In this document: positions 1-8,257 of the stretch, one piece after another
Position numbering within the stretch: the first letter of the stretch is position 1
Layout of the letters: each line of letters opens with the position of its first letter
From: Streptomyces uncialis
GTDB lineage: Bacteria > Actinomycetota > Actinomycetes > Streptomycetales > Streptomycetaceae
Direction: 5' to 3'
Length of the DNA stretch: 64,000 bases
NCBI RefSeq assembly: GCF_001905345.1
Contig: NZ_LFBV01000001.1
Span: 1,685,321 to 1,749,320, forward strand
Notes under the pieces: model-generated
Seen by the model: only the letters and a program-made list of their open reading frames with translations
Databases searched by the model: none
What the model was told of the DNA's origin: nothing
Translations under genes and position numbers: made by a program

Positions 1-15
1 GGTGAGGAGTCCGTC

Positions 16-900
16 GTGCGCGTAGACCTGCACACCCACTCCACCGCGTCCGACGGCACGGACACCCCCGCCGAACTGATGGCCGCAGCCATCACCGCGG
101 GCCTCGACGTCATCGCGCTCACCGACCACGACACCACCCGTGGCCACGCCGAGGCCGTCGCCGCGCTCACCGCCCTGGACACCGGGCTCACCCTCGTCCC
201 CGGCGCGGAACTCTCGTGCTCCCTCGACGGCATCGGGCTGCACATGCTCGCGTACCTCTTCGACCCGGAAGAGCCCGAGCTGCTCGCCCAGCGCGAACTG
301 GTCCGTGACGACCGTGTCCCGCGCGCCCGGAGCATGGTCACCAAGCTGCGGGACCTCGGGGTGCCGGTCACCTGGGAGCAGGTCGCCCGGATCGCCGGTG
401 ACGGCTCGGTGGGCCGCCCGCACATCGCGGAGGCGCTGATCGAACTGGGCGTCGTGGCCACCGTGTCCGAGGCGTTCACCCCGGAGTGGATCGGGGACGG
501 CGCCCGCGCGTACGCGCCCAAGCACGAGCTGAACCCGTTCGACGCGGTCCGCCTGGTCAAGGCCGCCGGAGGGGTCACCGTCTTCGCGCACCCGGGTGCC
601 GCGCGCCGCGGGCGGACCGTGCCCGAGTCCGTGATCGCCGAGCTGGCCGCCGCCGGGCTCGACGGTATCGAGGTCGACCACATGGACCACGAGCCCGCCA
701 CCCGCGCCCGGCTGCGCGGTCTCGCCGCGGAGCTCGGCCTGCTGACCACGGGCTCCAGCGATTACCACGGCACCCGTAAGACCGTCGCGCTCGGCGACTT
801 CACCACCGACCCCGAGATCTACGGGGAGATCACCCGCCGCGCGACCGGCGCGTTCCCGGTGCCCGGTGCCGGGGGAGAGCGCACCGCTCACCGCCTGTGA
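16..900 (+). CDS. PHP-domain phosphoesterase
   Basis: This 294-residue protein begins MRVDLHTHSTASDGT, the first metal-binding motif of the PHP (polymerase and histidinol phosphatase) superfamily. Later motifs are ALTDHDT (about residue 36), a conserved E in the PGAELSC stretch, VFAHPGA (about 193) and GSSDYHG (about 250), which together supply the expected His/Asp metal ligands. The length fits the TrpH/YciV-like group, a cytoplasmic metal-dependent phosphoesterase acting on nucleotides or short RNA/DNA 5' ends; the substrate cannot be read from sequence. The GTG start is preceded by GAGGAG at good spacing, close to the window edge. A 17-bp-period repeat array begins at its stop codon. The family call is firm, the exact reaction is not. 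Confidence 0.9.
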   Translation: MRVDLHTHSTASDGTDTPAELMAAAITAGLDVIALTDHDTTRGHAEAVAALTALDTGLTLVPGAELSCSLDGIGLHMLAYLFDPEEPELLAQRELVRDDRVPRARSMVTKLRDLGVPVTWEQVARIAGDGSVGRPHIAEALIELGVVATVSEAFTPEWIGDGARAYAPKHELNPFDAVRLVKAAGGVTVFAHPGAARRGRTVPESVIAELAAAGLDGIEVDHMDHEPATRARLRGLAAELGLLTTGSSDYHGTRKTVALGDFTTDPEIYGEITRRATGAFPVPGAGGERTAHRL

Positions 901-1051
901 CCGTTCACCGGCTGTGACCAGTCACCACCTGCGACACCCCACCACCCGCGACACCTCCCCACCCGCGACAGCCCGCCGCCCGTGACCGTCGGTCGGCTGT
1001 CGTGACCGCCGGTCGGCTGAGACCGTCCACCGGCTGTGACCCCCGCCGGCC
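896..1051. repeat. 17-bp-period tandem repeat array after the PHP gene
   Basis: About nine degenerate units follow one another at 896-912, 913-929, 930-946, 947-963, 964-980, 981-997, 998-1017 (20 bp), 1018-1034 and 1035-1051. The approximate consensus is YGYGACCGYCCACCRCC. The first unit contains the stop codon of the PHP gene. A period of 17 is not a multiple of three, so coding constraint does not explain it. Most of the gap before the MarC gene is this array. Confidence 0.8.
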
Positions 1052-1124
1052 CACCCGGGCCGCCGACGCGGTCCGCCGGGGCCCGGCCCCGCACCCCGGG
1101 CCCGGCCCCACCCTTCCTCACACC

Positions 1125-1146
1125 CGCGCGCCCGACCGGGCGCGCG
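1125..1146. terminator. Hairpin between PHP and MarC genes
   Basis: A perfect 9-bp GC stem (1125-1133 with 1138-1146) closes a 4-nt loop. No U-tract follows. It could be a factor-assisted terminator for the PHP gene or a leader structure for the MarC gene. Confidence 0.4.
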
Positions 1147-1203
1147 TATCGCCGTGAGCGCGCCGCCGAAGGGCGCCCGCTCCAGTTCACGCAAGGCGTC
1201 ACC

Positions 1204-1809
1204 GTGTTCGACCTCGCTGTGTTCGGGTCCCTGTTCCTCACCCTCTTCGTGATCATGGACCCCCCGGGGATCACCCCGATCTTCCTCGCGCTCACCTCCG
1301 GACGCCCCGCCCGGGTCCAGCGGCGGATGGCCTTCCAGGCGGTCTGTGTGGCGTTCGGCGTCATCGCCCTCTTCGGGCTGTTCGGCAACGAGATCCTGAA
1401 CTATCTGCATGTCTCCGTCCCCGCGCTGATGATCGCGGGCGGACTGCTGCTCCTGCTGATCGCGCTCGACCTGCTCACCGGCAAGACCGACGAGCCGAAG
1501 CAGACGAAGGACGTCAATGTCGCCCTCGTCCCGCTGGGCATGCCGCTGCTGGCCGGGCCCGGCGCGATCGTCTCGGTGATCCTCGCGGTGCAGAAGGCGG
1601 GCACCGTGGGCGCGCAGATATCCGTGTGGACCGCGATCGTCGCGATCCATGTGGTGCTGTGGGTGGTGATGCGGTACTCGCTGCTGATCATCCGTGTGAT
1701 CAAGGACGGCGGAGTGGTCCTGGTGACCCGGCTCGCGGGCATGATGCTGTCCGCCATCGCGGTGCAGCAGATCATCAACGGGGTCACCCAGGTGATCCAG
1801 GCGGCCTGA
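1204..1809 (+). CDS. MarC-family integral membrane protein
   Basis: This 201-residue hydrophobic protein has about six predicted membrane segments. The first carries the family-typical FVIMDPPGITPIFLAL, and a second conserved stretch reads PLGMPLLAGPGAIVSVI. Length and pattern fit the MarC family (formerly linked to multiple antibiotic resistance, function still unknown). The open frame extends upstream to 1036, but that part is proline-rich and unlike the family. The GTG at 1204 has AAGG seven bases upstream and starts directly at the first membrane helix, so I chose it. A strong hairpin follows the stop codon, so the gene is probably transcribed alone or with the PHP gene. Confidence 0.88.
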   Translation: MFDLAVFGSLFLTLFVIMDPPGITPIFLALTSGRPARVQRRMAFQAVCVAFGVIALFGLFGNEILNYLHVSVPALMIAGGLLLLLIALDLLTGKTDEPKQTKDVNVALVPLGMPLLAGPGAIVSVILAVQKAGTVGAQISVWTAIVAIHVVLWVVMRYSLLIIRVIKDGGVVLVTRLAGMMLSAIAVQQIINGVTQVIQAA

Positions 1810-1843
1810 CCGTCCCGGCCGGCGGGCCCGTCCGGACGCGCGA

Positions 1844-1874
1844 GAGCCCCGTACGGCGTTTCCGTACGGGGCTC
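1844..1874. terminator. Rho-independent-type terminator after MarC gene
   Basis: An 11-bp perfect stem (GAGCCCCGTAC at 1844-1854 with its complement at 1864-1874) surrounds a 9-nt loop. It lies between the convergent MarC gene and the small minus-strand gene, so it can serve both. Confidence 0.75.
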
Positions 1875-1916
1875 CTGTCCACCAACTGCCTCAGACGCGT
1901 CCGGGGCGGGACACCG

Positions 1917-2069
1917 TCATGAGGCCGAGGGTTCGGCCGGGCGGATGTACAGGCGCTGCCCGGTGGCGGCGGCCTGCTGAACGATCCGGTTGACGGAGGC
2001 GGCGTCCACGACGGTCGATTCGACGGCGCTGCCGTCGGTGTCGTTCAGGCGCATGATCTCGAAGCGCAC
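1917..2069 (-). CDS. Small conserved-type protein, 50 aa
   Basis: The encoded protein starts VRFEIMRLNDTDG and ends YIRPAEPSAS; it is 50 residues, soluble, with no cysteines or membrane segment. The GTG start at 2069 has a clear GGGAGAA ribosome site about five bases upstream, and third codon positions are mostly G/C. I recall near-identical short proteins in Streptomyces genomes but know of no assigned function. The gene is divergent from the NYN-domain gene across an unusually AT-rich gap holding two CTAAGGAA boxes. Longer readings of this frame, up to 2468, lack coding character. Confidence 0.75.
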   Translation of the reverse strand: MRFEIMRLNDTDGSAVESTVVDAASVNRIVQQAAATGQRLYIRPAEPSAS

Positions 2070-2208
2070 TGGCTTCTCCCTTCGTCTGCGTGATCCTCCG
2101 GTCAGGAGAACTGGGGTCGTGCCGAGCGCGTCCCGCTTCCACGGGACGCGCCCAAGAGTGCGGCGTACGGCCAGGGGCCGGACGGTCACGCTCCGTACAA
2201 CGGCTTGC

Positions 2209-2260
2209 TCAGGGCAAATATTCCCTACACTAAGGAAAACTTTCGCACGGCTAAGGAACG
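2209..2260. promoter_or_regulatory. AT-rich divergent promoter region with two CTAAGGAA boxes
   Basis: The octamer CTAAGGAA occurs at 2230-2237 and 2251-2258, 21 bp apart, about two helical turns. A TTCCC at 2221-2225 adds a partial inverted relation to the first box. The stretch is far richer in A/T than its surroundings and lies between divergent starts, so an activator or repressor site is likely. The binding protein is unknown. Confidence 0.5.
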
Positions 2261-2337
2261 CCCGTCGGTCGCCCCGATTACCGCCAGGTAACGGCAGGGG
2301 TTGTGCCCGCTCCGTGACGACCCGGACAATGGGCGTG

Positions 2338-3318
2338 ATGAGTGAGGAACCGCCGGGCCCGTCCCGGTACACCCCGGGCCGAACACCTGCCACCAGGTCC
2401 GCGGCACCGCCCGCGGTATCGGGCGAGGAGACCGCGGCGGCACTGCTGGCCCGGCTCGACCTCACCAACGAACTGCTGCTGCGGATGGTCGCCGAGGTCG
2501 CGAAGACCCCCGCGACCCACGCGATCTTCGTGGACGCCGGATACGTCTACGCCGCGGCGGGCCGGCTGGTCGCCGGGACCGAGGACCGGCGGGCGTTCGA
2601 CCTCGACGCCGAAGGGCTGATCGAGGCCCTGATCGACAAGGCCCGCACCATCTTCGCGGACAGCCGTCTGCTGCGCGTCTACTGGTACGACGGGGCCCGG
2701 CGCCGTATCCACACCGGTGAGCAGCAGTCCATCGCGGAGCTCCCCGACGTCAAGGTGCGGCTCGGCAACCTCAACGCCAACAACCAGCAGAAGGGCGTCG
2801 ACTCCCTCATCCGCAGCGATCTGGAGTCCCTGGCCCGCCATCGCGCGATCAGCGACGCGGCCCTGATCGGCGGGGACGAGGACCTCGTCTCGGCGGTCGA
2901 GGCGGCGCAGGGGTACGGGGCGCGGGTGCATCTGTGGGGTGTCGAGGCCCCCGAGGGGCGCAATCAGGCGGAGCCGCTGCTGTGGGAGGTCGACTCGCAG
3001 CGCGTCTTCGACCTGGAGTTCTTCAAGCCGTATGTCTCCCGGCGGACCGTCGCGTCGCTCGACGGCCGGGACACCCCCCGGCCCACCCGGGAGAACGTGC
3101 GTTTCGTGGGCGCGCAGATCGCCGCGAAGTGGCTCTCGTCGCGGGGACCCGAAGCGCTGGGCGAGCTGCTGCCGGGGCATCCGTATCTGCCGGGATCGGT
3201 GGACCAGGATCTGCTGGTCGAGGCGGAGGGGCTGCTCCAGTACTCGCTGCGGGGCCAGTCCGATCTGCGCCGCGCCCTGCGCGACGGCTTCTGGGACCAT
3301 CTGCGGACGCTGTACTGA
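2338..3318 (+). CDS. NYN-domain (PIN-like) putative ribonuclease
   Basis: The protein is 326 residues. An N-terminal Pro/Ala-rich stretch and a short helical segment (about 30-55) precede an NYN domain (about 60-220). That domain has THAIFVDAGYVYAAAG, where the Asp is the first predicted metal ligand, then KGVDSLIRSDL and AALIGGDEDLV as the further acidic positions. NYN domains are PIN-fold, metal-dependent nucleases acting on RNA; the substrate is unknown. A C-terminal region of about 100 residues follows. Start choice is uncertain: ATG 2329, GTG 2335 and ATG 2338 are all in frame and none has a strong ribosome site. The frame upstream of 2329 runs through the promoter region and is rejected. 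Confidence 0.85.
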   Translation: MSEEPPGPSRYTPGRTPATRSAAPPAVSGEETAAALLARLDLTNELLLRMVAEVAKTPATHAIFVDAGYVYAAAGRLVAGTEDRRAFDLDAEGLIEALIDKARTIFADSRLLRVYWYDGARRRIHTGEQQSIAELPDVKVRLGNLNANNQQKGVDSLIRSDLESLARHRAISDAALIGGDEDLVSAVEAAQGYGARVHLWGVEAPEGRNQAEPLLWEVDSQRVFDLEFFKPYVSRRTVASLDGRDTPRPTRENVRFVGAQIAAKWLSSRGPEALGELLPGHPYLPGSVDQDLLVEAEGLLQYSLRGQSDLRRALRDGFWDHLRTLY

Positions 3319-3326
3319 GCGCGGGC

Positions 3327-3463
3327 GCCCGCGGGGCATGAGTGCCCGCGGTGCATGAGTCCCTGCGGTGCATGAGCGCCTGCGGTACGTGGGTGCCTGC
3401 GGTACGTGGGTGCCTGCGGTACGTGGGTGCCCGCGGGGCATGAGTGCCCCGCGGTACGTGGGT
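3327..3463. repeat. Eight-unit 17-bp minisatellite
   Basis: Eight head-to-tail units run 3327-3343, 3344-3360, 3361-3377, 3378-3394, 3395-3411, 3412-3428, 3429-3445 and 3446-3463 (18 bp). Two subtypes alternate in blocks: GCCYGCGGKGCATGAGT and GCCTGCGGTACGTGGGT, the latter in three identical copies in a row. The array fills the gap between the convergent NYN and hydrolase genes. Recent slippage or unequal exchange is likely because three copies are identical. Confidence 0.92.
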
Positions 3464-3489
3464 GCTCGTCGCTCGTCGGCCCGTGGGGG

Positions 3490-4386
3490 TCAGGCCGGAA
3501 CCGTGTCCCAGAAATCGGCGAGGGCGGTCGCCGTCTCATGGGGCCGGTCGGTGTTGGGGGAGTGCTCGGCGCCCCGGACGACCGTGCGGTGCGCGGCCAG
3601 ACGTATCGCCATGTCGTCCAGCAGGGGTATCGGCCAGGTGTCGTCCCGCTCACCGGATATGACGTGCCGCGGCAGGTCGAGCGCGGCCAGCTCGGCCACC
3701 CGGTCCGGTTCGGTGCACAGCTGCCGCCCGGTGGCGACGAGCTGGGCGGGGCTGGTGCGCAGCCAGCGGTTGCGCAGGGCCTTGGCGCTCTCGTCCCCGG
3801 GGCCGCCGGCACGCGCTCCGGTGACGGCGTCCTCGGGTGCCTCCATCGACCGCATCGCCTCCCACACCTGGGTCAGGTCGAGGACGGCGAGGGCGTCCCG
3901 CAGCATCTTCACGCGTTCCCGCTGGTGCGCGGAGACCTCCGCGGGTCCCGAGGCCATCAGGGTGAGCGACGCGAACGCCTCCGGTGAATCCAGGACGGCC
4001 GCGCGGGCTATCTGTCCGCCGAGCGAGTGCCCCAGCAGATGGACGGGCGCGGTCAGGACGCCCGCGTCGGCCAGGGCGTCCCGCTGGGCGAGCACGTCCC
4101 GCACCAACTCGGCCCGCGCGTAAGCCGATTCGTCGTCCCGGGGGCCGTCCGACTCGTACTGGCCCCGGCCGTCGACGGCCACCGTGCGATAGCCGCGGGC
4201 GGCGAGCGGCGGCTGGAGGTCGAGGAAGTCCTCCTTGCTGCCCGTGAACCCGGGCAGCAGCAGCGCCGTACCCCGTACGGGCGCCGTGGACGCGGTCGCG
4301 TCGAGCGCGGCGAACCCGCCCCGGGGTGTGCTGATCACCCGGGTCCGGACTCCCGGCGGCGGTACGAAGGTCGATGGCCTGCTCAT
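3490..4386 (-). CDS. Alpha/beta-fold hydrolase
   Basis: The protein is 298 residues with a typical alpha/beta hydrolase layout. An oxyanion-loop region LLLPGFTGSKEDF lies near residue 45, the nucleophile elbow GHSLGG near 118 (Ser), a candidate acid in SGERDDTW near 246, and a His in AEHSPNTD near 275. No signal peptide is present, so it should act in the cytoplasm. Substrate cannot be deduced. The ATG at 4386 begins MSRPSTFVPPPGVRTR, after which the family similarity starts; upstream residues of the open frame overlap the helicase terminator. It lies 102 bp downstream of the RNA helicase but behind that gene's terminator. Confidence 0.85.
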   Translation of the reverse strand: MSRPSTFVPPPGVRTRVISTPRGGFAALDATASTAPVRGTALLLPGFTGSKEDFLDLQPPLAARGYRTVAVDGRGQYESDGPRDDESAYARAELVRDVLAQRDALADAGVLTAPVHLLGHSLGGQIARAAVLDSPEAFASLTLMASGPAEVSAHQRERVKMLRDALAVLDLTQVWEAMRSMEAPEDAVTGARAGGPGDESAKALRNRWLRTSPAQLVATGRQLCTEPDRVAELAALDLPRHVISGERDDTWPIPLLDDMAIRLAAHRTVVRGAEHSPNTDRPHETATALADFWDTVPA

Positions 4387-4445
4387 GCCGGTCAGGCTAA
4401 CCGCCCCCGTCGGCGGGCGCGCCCCACGGGTGTGCGGGCCGTCAT

Positions 4446-4489
4446 GCCGGTGGCCCGGCACCCCGTTCAAGGGATGCCGGGCCACCGGC
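4446..4489. terminator. Terminator of the DEAD-box helicase gene
   Basis: A 15-bp perfect stem (4446-4460 with 4475-4489) closes a 14-nt loop, 20 bp after the helicase stop codon at 4509 on the minus strand. Confidence 0.78.
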
Positions 4490-4508
4490 GGACGAACAGC
4501 GCGCTACC

Positions 4509-6929
4509 TCAGCCCTCGGGGGCCTCGGCCACCTTGCGGGTGCGGCGCCGGGGCTTGGCCTCGGGGTCCGCGGGCTGCGACGCGGCGGGCTCGGCGGCAG
4601 CCGCCTTGACCGCCTTGGCGGCACGGGTGCGACGCGGCTTCGCGGGCGCCTCGGCGGCCTCCGCGGTCACCGGGGTGCCGTCCGTGCTCTCCACGGCCGC
4701 GACGGCCTTCTTACGGGTACGCCGCTTGGGTGCCGTCTCCGCGGCGGCCTCGGCGTCCGCCACGGTGCCGTCGGCCGGGGCCACGGGCTCCGCGACGGCC
4801 TTCTTGCGGGTCCGGCGCCGGGGGGTGACCTCGGCGGCCTCGTCCGCGACCGGGCTGACCGGCGCCTCGACCACGGGGGCCGGGACGGAGTCGGCGGCGA
4901 CGACGGCCTTGCGGGTACGGCGGCGCGGCTTGGTCACGACCGGCTCGTCGCCGACGGCAACGGTCTCCGTCACGACGGCGACAGGGGCCACGGGGGCCAC
5001 CGGGAGCTCGACGGCCTCGCCCGTCACCGCGGCCACAGCGGCCTTGCGGGTACGGCGGCGGGGCTTGGTCACGACCGGCTCGTCGTCGGCCGGGGTCACC
5101 GGGGCGACCGGTGCCTCGACCGCCACAGCGGCCTCGGCGGTGTCGTCCGCCACGGGCGCCTGCGCGGCCTTGCGGGTGCGGCGCCGGGGCTTGGCCTCGA
5201 CGGGCTCAGCGGCCTCGACGGGCTCCGGGGCGGCGGACGTCTCCGTCGCCACCTCGGCCACCGGCTCGGCGTTCTTGCGGGTCCGGCGGCGACGCGGCTT
5301 GTCCTCGGCGACCGTCTCGGCCACCGCTTCCGCGGGTGCCTCGACCACGGCCACGGCCTGCTCGGCGGCGACCTCGGCGGTGCCCGGCTCCGTCACCGCG
5401 GCGCCCGCCGCTCCGGCACGCGTCCGGCGGCGGCGCCGGGGCGTACGGGGCTCGTCACCGACGGCCTCGGGGGCGGACGGCTGCTCCACCACGGTCTCCA
5501 CCACGGAGGCCGCGCCGGCCTCCATCGGGGAACCCGCCCGGGTCCGGCGGCGGCGCCGGGGGGTACGGGGGGCGCGCTCGCGCTCCGGCTCGGGAGCCAC
5601 GGCGACGGGAGCGCCACGGCCACCACGGCCACGCGGAGCGCCACGGCCACCGGTCTCGCCCAGGTCCTCGACCTCTTCGGCGGCGAGCCCGGCGCGGGTG
5701 CGCTCGGAACGCGGCAGCACACCCTTGGTCCCCGCCGGGATGCCGAGCTCCGCGAAGAGGTGCTCCGACGTGGAGTACGTCTCCGGCGGGTTCGGGAAGG
5801 GCAGGTCCAGCGCCTTGTTGATCAGCTGCCAGCGCGGGATGTCGTCCCAGTCGACCAGGGTGATCGCCGTACCCGACGCGCCCGCGCGGCCGGTACGGCC
5901 GATGCGGTGCAGATACGTCTTCTCGTCCTCGGGGGACTGGTAGTTGATCACGTGCGTGACGTTCTCGACGTCGATGCCGCGCGCGGCGACATCCGTGCAC
6001 ACCAGGACGTCGACCTTGCCGTTGCGGAAGGCGCGCAGCGCCTGCTCACGGGCGCCCTGGCCGAGGTCGCCGTGGACCGCGCCGGACGCGAAGCCGCGCC
6101 GCTGGAGCTGCTCCGCGATATCGGCGGCGGTCCGCTTCGTCCGGCAGAAGACCATGGCCAGGGCCCTGCTGTCGGCCTGGAGGATGCGAGAGAGCAGCTC
6201 CGGCTTGTCCATGGAGTGCGCGCGGTACACATGCTGCGAGGTGTTCGCGACGGTCGCGTTCTCGTCGTCCGGCGAGGTGGCGCTGATGTGCGTGGGCTGC
6301 GTCATGTAGCGGCGGGCGAGGCCGATGACGGCGCCCGGCATCGTCGCGGAGAAGAGCATCGTCTGCCGCTTCGGCGGCAGCATGTTGATGATCTTCTCGA
6401 CGTCCGGCAGGAAGCCGAGGTCCAGCATCTCGTCGGCCTCGTCCAGGACGAGGCTCCTGATGTGGTTGAGGTCGAGCTTCTTCTGTCCGGCGAGGTCGAG
6501 CAGTCGTCCGGGCGTGCCGACGATGATGTCGACACCCTTGCGGAGCGCCTCGACCTGCGGCTCGTAGGCCCGGCCGCCGTAGATCGCGAGGACGCGGACG
6601 TTACGGACCTTGCCGGCGGTCAGCAGGTCGTTGGTGACCTGGGTGCACAGCTCGCGCGTCGGGACGACGACGAGGGCCTGGGGCGCGTCGGTCAGCTGGT
6701 CGGGACGGGCCCGGCCCGCCTCGACGTCGACGGGTACGGTGACCCGCTCCACCAGCGGCAGACCGAAACCGAGGGTCTTGCCCGTACCGGTCTTGGCCTG
6801 GCCGATCACATCGGTACCGGAGAGCGCTACGGGGAGCGTCATCTCCTGGATGGGGAAAGGGGTGACGATGCCGACGGCCTCAAGGGCCTCGGCGGTCTCG
6901 GGAAGGATTCCGAGATCTCGAAAAGTCAT
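4509..6929 (-). CDS. DEAD-box RNA helicase with long basic repeat tail
   Basis: The protein is 806 residues. Motifs run in order: Q motif near FPIQEMTLPVAL, motif I AKTGTGKT, Ia PTRELCTQV, motif II VLDEADEMLD, motif III SATMPG, then the second RecA fold with VCTDVAARGIDVE and motif VI HRIGRTGRAG. After about residue 430 the protein becomes an unstructured, Ala/Val/Glu/Pro-rich tail of roughly 375 residues carrying about ten spaced copies of a KPRRRTRK-like basic block. Such tails are expected to bind RNA and help loading or condensation. ATG 6929 starts MTFRDLGIL but lacks a ribosome site. An in-frame CTG at 6944 has GAGG seven bases upstream and may be the true start. A long upstream gap would allow a regulated leader. 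Confidence 0.93.
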   Translation of the reverse strand: MTFRDLGILPETAEALEAVGIVTPFPIQEMTLPVALSGTDVIGQAKTGTGKTLGFGLPLVERVTVPVDVEAGRARPDQLTDAPQALVVVPTRELCTQVTNDLLTAGKVRNVRVLAIYGGRAYEPQVEALRKGVDIIVGTPGRLLDLAGQKKLDLNHIRSLVLDEADEMLDLGFLPDVEKIINMLPPKRQTMLFSATMPGAVIGLARRYMTQPTHISATSPDDENATVANTSQHVYRAHSMDKPELLSRILQADSRALAMVFCRTKRTAADIAEQLQRRGFASGAVHGDLGQGAREQALRAFRNGKVDVLVCTDVAARGIDVENVTHVINYQSPEDEKTYLHRIGRTGRAGASGTAITLVDWDDIPRWQLINKALDLPFPNPPETYSTSEHLFAELGIPAGTKGVLPRSERTRAGLAAEEVEDLGETGGRGAPRGRGGRGAPVAVAPEPERERAPRTPRRRRRTRAGSPMEAGAASVVETVVEQPSAPEAVGDEPRTPRRRRRTRAGAAGAAVTEPGTAEVAAEQAVAVVEAPAEAVAETVAEDKPRRRRTRKNAEPVAEVATETSAAPEPVEAAEPVEAKPRRRTRKAAQAPVADDTAEAAVAVEAPVAPVTPADDEPVVTKPRRRTRKAAVAAVTGEAVELPVAPVAPVAVVTETVAVGDEPVVTKPRRRTRKAVVAADSVPAPVVEAPVSPVADEAAEVTPRRRTRKKAVAEPVAPADGTVADAEAAAETAPKRRTRKKAVAAVESTDGTPVTAEAAEAPAKPRRTRAAKAVKAAAAEPAASQPADPEAKPRRRTRKVAEAPEG

Positions 6930-7408
6930 GGGCTGAGTAGTCAGGGTGCTGCCTCTTCTGTGAGACGCGACGCGGAGTGAGCGCTGGGGGTCTTGACCGT
7001 GCCGGTGAACCGCCGGCCGCCTGCGCGGGCCGGGTGGCGCGGGACCACAGCCGACGCTCGAACTCTCGTACCGCTGGTGAGGGCCCCTCCCCTGCCGGTA
7101 CGCACAGTGCCGTACCGCATGGAGGGCTGTCGTCGGAGCCGATCGGGCCAACGACCGGGCATCCTCATTCCTGTGCCCGTCGGGGGCGTCGACATCTCGC
7201 TCGGACGGTCACCGATTCACCTTGACCATCACGCTGCGTCGACGCACTCAGCGGGCGCTTTACCACCATACCCCGGAATCGCGCAGGCGCGATGGCCGAA
7301 TTCATCACGTCGTCCCCGCCGCATTGTCCGAGCAATGATCACGTAGTCGTGGTCACAGTGTTTGACCAGCGACTTCCCGGGCCGGTCGGGCGGGCTATTG
7401 TGCGCTTC
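6930..7408. other. Divergent intergenic region, helicase / MiaE-like gene
   Basis: This 479-bp gap separates the divergent helicase and ferritin-fold genes. It holds the likely leaderless promoter of the latter (see 7396) and, on the minus strand, a possible -10 TATGGT near 7266-7271 that would give the helicase a leader of roughly 300 nt. I see no convincing open frame or RNA gene in it. Confidence 0.5.
7396..7401 (+). promoter_or_regulatory. -10 hexamer of a leaderless gene
   Basis: TATTGT lies seven bases before the ATG at 7409, so transcription would begin at or next to the start codon. There is no ribosome site in between. Confidence 0.55.
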
Positions 7409-8146
7409 ATGACGACGCCTGACCACGCCGCTGAAACGCCCGCCGAATCGACCGGGGTCGCCGCCCAGGACTGGGACCGGGCATCCGCAGACCCGCAGTA
7501 CCGGGCCGCCGTCGTCGATCTGCTCGGCGCGCTCGCGTACGGCGAACTGGCCGCGTTCGAGCGGCTCGCGGAGGACGCGAAGCTGGCGCCGACGCTCGCG
7601 GACAAGGCCGCGCTGGCGAAGATGGCGTCGGCGGAGTTCCATCACTTCGAGCGGCTCCGGGACCGGCTCGCCGCGATCGGGGCGGAGCCCACGGAGTCCA
7701 TGCAGCCCTTCGTGGCCGCGCTGGACGGTTTCCACCGGCAGACGGCGCCGTCCGACTGGCTGGAGGGGCTCGTCAAGGCGTACGTCGGTGACTCCATCGC
7801 GAGCGACTTCTACCGTGAGGTCGCGGCGCGGCTGGACCGGGACACCCGCGCGCTGGTGCTCGCGGTCCTCGACGACACGGGGCACGCCGGGTTCGCCATC
7901 GAGAAGGTGCGGGCCGCGATCGACGCGGATCCCCGGGTCGGGGGGCGGCTCGCGTTGTGGGCGCGGCGGCTGATGGGGGAGGCGCTGTCGCAGTCGCAGC
8001 GGGTGGTGGCCGAGCGGGACGCGTTGTCGACCATGCTGGTCGGGGGGGTCGCGGACGGGTTCGACCTCGCGGAGGTCGGGCGGATGTTCTCGCGGATCAC
8101 CGAGGCGCACACCAAGCGGATGGCTGCGCTGGGGCTCGCGGCGTAA
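7409..8146 (+). CDS. MiaE-like ferritin-fold protein
   Basis: The 245-residue all-helical protein carries paired carboxylate/His motifs of a ferritin-like di-iron fold: GELAAFERL near residue 51, SAEFHHFERL near 75 with the ExxH ligand pair, and DTGHAGFAIE near 155. This pattern matches the actinobacterial MiaE-like group (relatives of tRNA-(ms2io6A) hydroxylase), whose own substrate is undetermined. ATG 7409 begins MTTPDHAAETP and is preceded at seven bases by TATTGT, implying a leaderless message; the longer open frame from 7292 crosses that promoter. It is divergent from the helicase gene and is followed by a repeat-rich gap. Confidence 0.8.
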   Translation: MTTPDHAAETPAESTGVAAQDWDRASADPQYRAAVVDLLGALAYGELAAFERLAEDAKLAPTLADKAALAKMASAEFHHFERLRDRLAAIGAEPTESMQPFVAALDGFHRQTAPSDWLEGLVKAYVGDSIASDFYREVAARLDRDTRALVLAVLDDTGHAGFAIEKVRAAIDADPRVGGRLALWARRLMGEALSQSQRVVAERDALSTMLVGGVADGFDLAEVGRMFSRITEAHTKRMAALGLAA

Positions 8147-8257
8147 CACCCTCCGGGCGTGGTCCTCGGGTACTCGGGGGTGCCCCCTGCTTGTGGCGCC
8201 CCCCGGGGTTCCTTGTGCTGGGCGCACTTCGTTCCTGTGCCGTCGTTCGTGGGTTTC

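Noticed and set aside
896..1203. Minus-strand frames across 888-1650
   Set aside because: They are shadows of the MarC gene and of the 17-bp repeat array.
1990..2337. N-terminal extension of the NYN protein to 1990
   Set aside because: It would overlap the small divergent gene and the AT-rich promoter and has no coding character.
3327..3463. Possible CRISPR array
   Set aside because: Units are directly adjacent with no unique spacers and are only 17 bp long, so this is a minisatellite.
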